This document shows positions 58,084-64,000 of a stretch of DNA of 64,000 nt, in pieces (position 1 is the stretch's first letter; each line of letters begins with the position of its first letter). A model generated the notes under the pieces. It was not told the DNA's origin. It saw only the letters and a list, made by a program, of their open reading frames with translations, and searched no databases. The DNA is from Macrotrachela quadricornifera (Eukaryota; Rotifera; Eurotatoria; Philodinida; Philodinidae), in the NCBI GenBank assembly GCA_022393335.1, contig JAJEKB010021331.1:1511258-1575257 (forward strand), read 5' to 3'. The translations under genes and the position numbers were made by a program.

Positions 58084-59658
58084 ATTAAAGTTATTTTAAA
58101 ATATTCTTTTAATTATAAATATATATATATTCTATCAAGAAGAAGTGTATTCACCTTTATTTATTTTATTTTTCTATTTATTGTAATTTATTATTAAAAA
58201 TGACGATAAGATTATTGTCGTTGCTAGAATTAAAATTGTGTGAGTGCAGGATGAATATCTCGAATAATCTATTAGATGAAATATATTTACAAGTGATCAT
58301 CTTCGAAAAATAATACATGATAATGACTTAATATCTAAATAAAATTTTTATTTCATTGAGAAACTTGAGATTTCTACTTTAATAAATAATAAGTCTTTTT
58401 GTCTTTCATTACATTTTCAATGATAAGTTAATCTATTATGATAATATATATGAAAAATGAGTAAAAAATTAAAAGAATAGTCCTTTTTTTACGAATGTAA
58501 ATAGATGATTCAATTTGCTTAACATTACGATGTAATAAAGTAGAAATTTAAATTAGACTTTCGATTATAAATCTCAAATCTCTATATCAATCAAAATGAA
58601 AATTTCATCTAGATATTAACCTCATTATCATGTATTACTTTTAAAAGAATTTTTTCTTATACATAAATGGAGATAAAGATGTTTCATCGAGAGTTGTAGT
58701 CTCTCTGACTTATCGGTTAGACCAATAAAAACCGACCTATCACAAATGATAACTTTCTCAGTGTATGACCGATAGATCTTATGCATAAAGTGAATGATCA
58801 ATTCATTGTAACAAAGTAATCTATCATATTTACGATGCTTATGTTAAGGATAAAGGAAGATTTTCTTCAATATGGTTTAACTATAAATTCCGAAAAATGA
58901 ATATTGATCTTTATTTAACTATATTCTGTCTGGTTTTTTTTTTCAATTTCGATATGATTTCTTTATAAATGTCAAGTTCGATCTAATTTTTATTTTGGAA
59001 TAAATAATTGACACAAGTAAACATATCTCAATCTCTCAAATGGACGCTACAAAATAATAATAAGTACACTAAGATAAAAAACGTCGAATTTTTCATATTA
59101 ATATTTGTGAACAAGGTTTATTGATACATCAATATTTTCATAGTTATATGTCAGCAGTCGTTGATACAATCTTGAGAACAGAACATTTTTTTTCTGATAT
59201 TTTATTATGAAAGTATAAACTAGAAAGTATTACCATTTGAGATTCTATAATGTGTACTTCAAAAATAGACGAGAGAAATGAACTCAAAAGTTTAAGGTGA
59301 AAATCTGATTGAGTAAATTAATGTCATATTGAAATGGCTAAAAATGTTTGTGTGAATAAGAATATTTATTTGACGAACTTTGAATATAATATTGACCAAT
59401 CCGGTTTCATCTTCTCCTCTTTCAATTTATCTATTATCGTTATCGAAGTATTTGTTCTATATTCATTCGTTTTTAATTCTACCGTCGATAAGAGATATTT
59501 TTTCATTGGTAAAATAGAATTTCTCATCATTGATCTCAACGGATAGAATCTAATAAAAGAATTGAACAAAAAAAAAAAGAATCTTCTTATTGAACTTTGA
59601 AAAAAAACTAAATGAAATTATTTAATTTAATTTATATTTTTTTCTAAATATATTTAAA
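58084..59658. other. Very AT-rich noncoding DNA
   Basis: Opposed frames at 59334-59569 are judged chance. No other signal. Confidence 0.35.
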
Positions 59659-59946
59659 TTAATCGATACTAATTCCAGTAGAATAAATTTTATTTCGATC
59701 AATATTATAAATAGATAGAATTTCATCAATAAGATGAGTATCTTGTTGAGATGTTGAATAAGTATGAATTTATTTTAGTGAATCATGTTTTAATAATTTA
59801 TCAATAGGAGAATGAGATTCTCTAGCACCATGTCAAAATAAAAGCAATGACCAATTTTTATTATTCTTATTATTATAATCAGGAGAAACAGATAACAAAT
59901 ATTCATGTACAAATTGAATTAATTCATTTTTAGTTTGTTTAAACAT
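59659..59946 (-). pseudogene. Degenerate exon of unknown protein with TGA and TAA interruptions
   Basis: From ATG 59946: MFKQTKNELIQFVHEYLLSV, then NKNWSLLLF-TGA-HGARESHSPIDKLLKHDSLK-TAA-IHTYSTSQQDTHLIDEILSI and a final TAA at 59659. Coding-like on both sides of each stop in the same frame. TGA at 59833-59835 would be a plausible Trp position (LLF-W-HG), but I do not know the family and cannot prove it. Confidence 0.3.
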
Positions 59947-61089
59947 TTTTAACATCGAAAATTACTAATAAATACAAATAAAATAGTGTCTTTATTTTCC
60001 CTTATAATAATGATTGATTTGTTTTTTTAATAATATTAATCAAGTATATGATTTATAAATTTTAAAAATAAATCTTGAAGAATAACTTATTCTCTTTGAT
60101 CTAGTAATTCATATGAATGACTGACTGACTTATTCTATCATATTATAATTAACTGAATAAAACAATAGAATTTTACAGAATAATTAATCATTACTTTTAA
60201 AGTTATTATCTATATATATATATATTTATCTTAATCATTTATATTTTTATTTTCATTAACTAGCCTCATATTTATGATATACATTTAATAATGTAAAAGA
60301 TTTTTAAATATCTAATCTATTCAGGAAATGATATTTAAAAAATAATTTCTTTAATCAAATATTTCGACTGTTTATTCTCGTTTATTTCGTATAGTCTTCA
60401 CTCAATTAATCAATTTGTGTTAGATATTTTTAAATAGTAATAAATACTTAATTTCTGTTTTAAATCTCGTTTCATATTATTTTGCATTGTCGTCATTCAT
60501 CATGATCATGACATGAAAATAAGATTTTCACTTTTTATATTCAGTATTGTTAAATGAATGTTTCAAGTAATTATCTTTATAGTAAACACTAAATATTTCT
60601 TTTCTTGGATTATATTAACTTTATCTAATCATTATTGTTCAACATGAAACTTTTAAAATACTATTTCATATTGAATTGTTCGGACTCACAACGTTTTATT
60701 TAATAGTCTTCCACATATACACATGACTGACTTCGGCCGCCGTATAAGGGGGGAGGCGTGGAACGCAACGCAACGCCCCCGTGCTTTTGAAACATTCGCC
60801 TTTCTTACTGATCAAAATAGGAAGAAAAGAGTTAGGCCCGTTGCCTCTAAAAAGGTCACTGTTTTGATTGTCAAAGAAATAAGCTAAGGTTACGTCTGTC
60901 CTGCTAATAGTATCATAAAACAATCTATATCTATTGAATATAAATCTTTGAATTTCTTCAATTAATGTACAAACAACTATCGATATTTTCATGAATAACT
61001 TTGATTGTAATCAATGTCAATTTTTATATTATCTATTCTAATGACTTTTTTTCTTCAGTACAAAATATAACATCCATTTACCCACTGTA
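59947..61089. other. AT-rich noncoding DNA with a GC-richer patch
   Basis: The patch at 60730-60850 (GGAACGCAACGCAACGCCCC) is embedded in AT-rich DNA. The open frame 60696-60992 running through it has no recognised domain, so it is not called. Confidence 0.35.
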
Positions 61090-61185
61090 GTATACATCAG
61101 AAATGTTCATCGCCGCGCTGCCACTGCCGCCGTGACGGTCGCGACAGCGGCAGACTTTCAGCCGCGATGGACATCTCTGGTATAC
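61090..61185. repeat. GC-rich 96-bp inverted repeat
   Basis: GTATACATCAGAAATGTTCA at 61090 faces TGGACATCTCTGGTATAC ending 61185; the inner parts CATCGCCGCG / CGCGATG also pair. The loop is GC rich (CTGCCACTGCCGCCGTGACG). It stands out sharply from the AT-rich background. Similar GC-rich wording occurs at 23720-24035. Confidence 0.6.
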
Positions 61186-61618
61186 ATTAGATAATCCTCA
61201 TTCAATATAGCAAATACAGTTGATATAAGCACACGTAGAAATAAATAAATCAATGATCTACATTCAAATCTGGGAACTTCTTCGGGCAATCCAATAGCAG
61301 TAGTACATCATTATCAAATTTTCTTACAGAAAGTTTGAAGGAATTTTTCTCTTCTATGAATAGATAGACAGTGTTTCGCTCTATATATGAGATTAGCTAG
61401 TATGCAACAAAAACAATTTTTATCTAATTGAATAACAAAAAATGAAATAGAAGAATATTTTTATAATAATATTAAATCTTCGAAATTCGTATATAACATA
61501 CTATTTTATTGTAGATTTTTAAAATAAAATAATGCCATCTATGGATAAAAATATATTTTAAACCATAATATACTTAAATAATTTATTAAAATAATTATTT
61601 GTAAAAACTACTATTAAT

Positions 61619-62548
61619 ATGTCAACTGATACAAGATTATTTCTTATTGGATCAATAATTAATGCGGTGCGAAGCACTGAATTTATGTAGTCCTGCACGA
61701 GTTTTTTTTATTTCTTACTTTCTTGACGTACATATCAAAAGTTGTCATTTTGCGGAGCAATAATCTCGTGAACAGAAAGTGATAAAATATTCGTTGTAAC
61801 ACGAGCTTAAAGTACAAAGATCGAACTATGACTCTCCCTTTTCTGATTTTTAATAGAAACCTTCGTTTTGTCACAGGAAGCGTAACAAAATGACCATTTT
61901 TTAATGGACTTTGTTTTTTTCAAAGCTTGTGATAATTAAAATGAAAACAATTTAAAAATTTAGGCGCAATTCTCTCCCTATAGCAACTGTCGATACATAT
62001 GATGATAGATAATTAAAGCAGCAATCAACAATGCTCAATAAAAGCAAATTGATAAGTATTTATAGAGTTCTCATAGTGATGAATTTCGTTATGTTTGTAT
62101 TTTATTCGTCGAAACCTTACTTTCATGACAACATTGACAGACAGGAAATATGATTTGATAAGTCCGAAAGAGCTTGTTGAGTGCCTTCTTCGTTCATGTT
62201 AAATTGTTGAAATGAGTATACATTTATAATGAAATACTAAATTTTCGATAAGCGATATTCTTTGCTTCGCACCGCATTTCGTAGTCGAGTGAAACTCGAA
62301 TATCATCTAGTTGTAACAGGAATAACAATATTAGGTGTTAATTATTATATTGATGAAGAGAAAACAGTAAAAAAGAAGTTTTTTGTTATTTTAATTTGAT
62401 TTAATAAGAAGAATTTTTTTTTAATTAGAGAAAACGAGCAAATATTTTAGCTGAAATATCTCGTCGTGAAGAACAACATCGTTTAAATATGGAACAGAAT
62501 GAAAAACAATTAAAAATTGAAGAAAAACTTCGTTTAAGAGACAAATAA
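61619..62548 (+). pseudogene. Small membrane-anchored protein gene interrupted by a TIR element
   Basis: Exon 1 from ATG 61619 reads MSTDTRLFLIGSIIN and then meets the TIR element at 61661. Beyond it, exon 2 (62311-62366) reads VTGITILGVNYYIDEEKT, a short hydrophobic segment, and exon 3 (62429-62548) reads KRANILAEISRREEQHRLNM with EQNEKQLKIEEKLRLRDK plus stop, a charged helix. The intron 62367-62428 has clean GT..AG borders. Exon 1 cannot be joined to exon 2 in frame with the element present or simply removed, so the gene is probably broken. One hydrophobic helix plus a charged coiled coil recalls small mitochondrial inner-membrane assembly factors such as PET117, but the similarity is weak. 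Confidence 0.4.
61661..62278. mobile_element. 618-bp element with 16-bp perfect terminal inverted repeats
   Basis: AATGCGGTGCGAAGCA (61661-61676) is exactly inverted at 62263-62278 (TGCTTCGCACCGCATT). No coding capacity inside. If the true ends are GCGGTG..CACCGC, an AT dinucleotide flanks both sides; a longer target duplication is not seen. It splits a small gene. Confidence 0.65.
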
Positions 62549-62810
62549 AAAAAAGAAAATATTAGTTTATTTCAAATGATATTTTATAGAAAAAAAAAAG
62601 ATTTGATTTATCTACATTTTTAATATATTTAGATAAAATCTATTTTAGATTTCTTTTTTATTTTGATTTATTTAATATTTTAGGAAATTTATTTAATAAA
62701 ATATAAAAATATGAAATTTTTATATATTTTAATATTTACTTCAGGCATAATTCAAGAGAAGATTTTTTTTTTGAAAAAATAATATTATTTTAAAAATGAC
62801 ATTTTGAGAA

Positions 62811-63365
62811 GAAGAAGAGTTTTTTTGTCTATAATGATAAGTATCATCAAATCTTGAAATTAAATATTCACCATCAATAACAGGTTCATATATTGGTATT
62901 TGATTATTAATTAAAGATTTAATTTAAGTAAAATAATCAGGTCCAAAAAAAATAGGTATTGAATATCCTGTTCTACCACTTGTATTAATAACATAATGAA
63001 CAGTTGATTTAAATTGATTATTTGTTCATCTTTGCATAAGATCACCTATATTAACAACAAATGTATTTGGAATTGGTTTAGCATTTATCCATTTACCATT
63101 ATTATTAAGAACTTGAAGTTCTGATTGAGAAAGAAGTGTAAAACATTCATAATCAGTATGTGCACCACAATTAAGTTGATATTCATATATTATTATTGGT
63201 TGAGGAGAATAATGAAGAAGACGCATTGTTACCATTGGTTTGTGACATATTGATTTAAAATAATCGTTTGGTAAATCAAGAGCTAATGCAAATGTTTCTA
63301 ATACTCGATGACCAAGAGAAACCATTGTTAAATAAAATTCATCATAAATACTTTTACGAAATCTT
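62811..63365 (-). pseudogene. 2OG-Fe(II) oxygenase (isopenicillin-N-synthase-like) pseudogene, C-terminal half
   Basis: Non-haem dioxygenase family that uses 2-oxoglutarate and Fe(II). From an AG acceptor near 63366: FRKSIYDEFYLTMVSLGHRV, LALDLPNDYFKS, TMRLLHYSPQP, NCGAHTDYECFTLLSQSELQ with the iron ligands of HxD, FVVNIGDLMQR, then TGA (63026-63028) exactly where the family has Trp (R-W-TN), FKSTVHYVINTSGRTGYSIP with the third ligand His, and FDDTYHYR. The 2-oxoglutarate-binding RxS motif is GYS here, so the Arg is lost. A further TAA follows DYFT (about 62926). Upstream exons (the N-terminal DIOX_N part) are not found. The protein family is common in fungi, plants and bacteria, and bdelloids carry many copies; transfer is possible but not testable here. 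Confidence 0.75.
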
Positions 63366-64000
63366 TAATAAAATATATACTTAGGGGTACCCAAAAGTAG
63401 TGGCGGAGGTATCTTATTTTCTTATAGGAACCTTCGGGAAATTTTCCGTTTATGTGAGATGATAGAGAAACCGACGCTTTATTTTTCTATGCTATTTGAT
63501 TACTCTTCAACTAATAACATGATAAAAAAATTTTGATAGAAACTGATTTTGTTGAAAACTTAACTATCAGTTGAAGCAGATCAAACGACTACACTTTGCA
63601 TTTCAGTCGTCAGTAACTTAACACGTTGTCTTAGAAAATAAAACGTACCACAATTTGCACCGTGAAAAGCTCTACAATTTACATAAGACCGCTTATTTTA
63701 TAGTTGCACCTTTTGTTTTCAAAATGAACAAAATTTCTAGCCAAAAATTTTCGACCATACGAAAGCGCTATATTTTTGGCATAGGATAAGTTCGTTTTTG
63801 GTTATTTCATTCTTTTATCATTTAATATCTTTTATTTAAAAAAAACAAATTACATCATAAGATGCAGCATGAAAAGCTCTACAATATACAAAGTAAAGCT
63901 TATTCCCTCGACTGAAGGGAGGGTCATATAAAAAAAAATAGTTTGTGGGTGTATGTGTGACAGGGCCAAAAAAACATCCATATAAAAAAAAACTAGAAAA
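63366..64000. other. Noncoding DNA to the window end
   Basis: GAAAAGCTCTACAAT..ACA occurs twice (about 63663 and 63869) and is followed by related text, suggesting a diverged direct repeat. No gene seen. Confidence 0.35.

Noticed and set aside
59334..59569. Overlapping opposite-strand frames of 70 and 67 residues
   Set aside because: Mutually antisense, AT-rich, no domain; treated as chance.
60696..60992. 98-residue minus-strand open frame as a gene
   Set aside because: It crosses a GC-rich patch with an abrupt change of composition; no recognisable domain or start context.
63940..63962. TTTGTGGGTGTATGTGTGA near the window end as bdelloid telomeric (TGTGGG)n
   Set aside because: Only a single TGTGGG unit, no tandem array.
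1..64000. Bacterial or viral operon, riboswitch, CRISPR or replication-origin signals
   Set aside because: None found; gene structure is eukaryotic throughout.

Overview
The window looks like a bdelloid rotifer nuclear contig (Rotaria/Adineta type). The call rests on AT-rich DNA, 45-70 bp GT..AG introns, and families that are expanded in these animals: F-box proteins with LPVEL..RILDHL or IFYEIFDYLDG signatures, an extracellular YYYEAIQ-type domain, an arginine ADP-ribosyltransferase (ART), an LRR gene with one 28-residue repeat per exon, an intronless rhodopsin-like GPCR, and a very mixed set of DNA transposons. It is not bacterial: there are no operons, and genes are sparse and intron-bearing. 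A 10-N assembly gap lies at 29848-29857. The genus is inference.

Layout. 0-2.8 kb: a caspase-fold (C14) gene and, on the same strand, a nine-exon WASP-like gene that keeps only the WH1 domain. 2.8-8.4 kb: gene remnants and repeats (a foldback, a 1.28-kb TIR element with a 5-bp target duplication, a second foldback). 8.4-10.1 kb: a five-exon unknown gene with a frameshift and a stop. 11-14.2 kb: piggyBac and Tc1 relics. 15.1-17.4 kb: a Cys/Tyr-rich small ORF, a foldback and the ART gene. 17.4-28.8 kb: mostly noncoding, with two large foldbacks (20.86-21.84 and 27.80-28.64 kb). 28.8-30.1 kb: the 3' end of the LRR gene. 31.5-33.3 kb: a foldback, a polypyrimidine tract and a lone F-box exon. 33.6-35.5 kb: a complete but dead mariner-like element. 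37.7 kb: an extracellular-domain exon. 40.3-43.6 kb: an unknown disrupted gene and an 11-exon gene with a Mutator-like transposase domain. 44.6 kb: a perfect 140-bp-arm palindrome. 45.4-46.4 kb: the GPCR. 48.2-52.6 kb: a transposon-encoded protein gene split by a FLYWCH/MULE transposon. 53.6-64 kb: very AT-rich sequence with decayed exons (F-box, 2OG-Fe(II) oxygenase, a small membrane protein interrupted by a TIR element).

Genes that look intact are the caspase, WH1, Cys-rich, ART and GPCR genes. Nearly all the others are disabled. The lesions are of two sorts: one-base shifts in 7-8 bp A runs, which could be uncorrected sequencing errors, and nonsense substitutions including TGA at positions where Trp is conserved. 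I see no cooperating gene cluster. The strongest structural theme is the density of long inverted repeats: eight with arms over 100 bp in 64 kb, counting the mariner TIRs. No functional system can be claimed from sequence alone.
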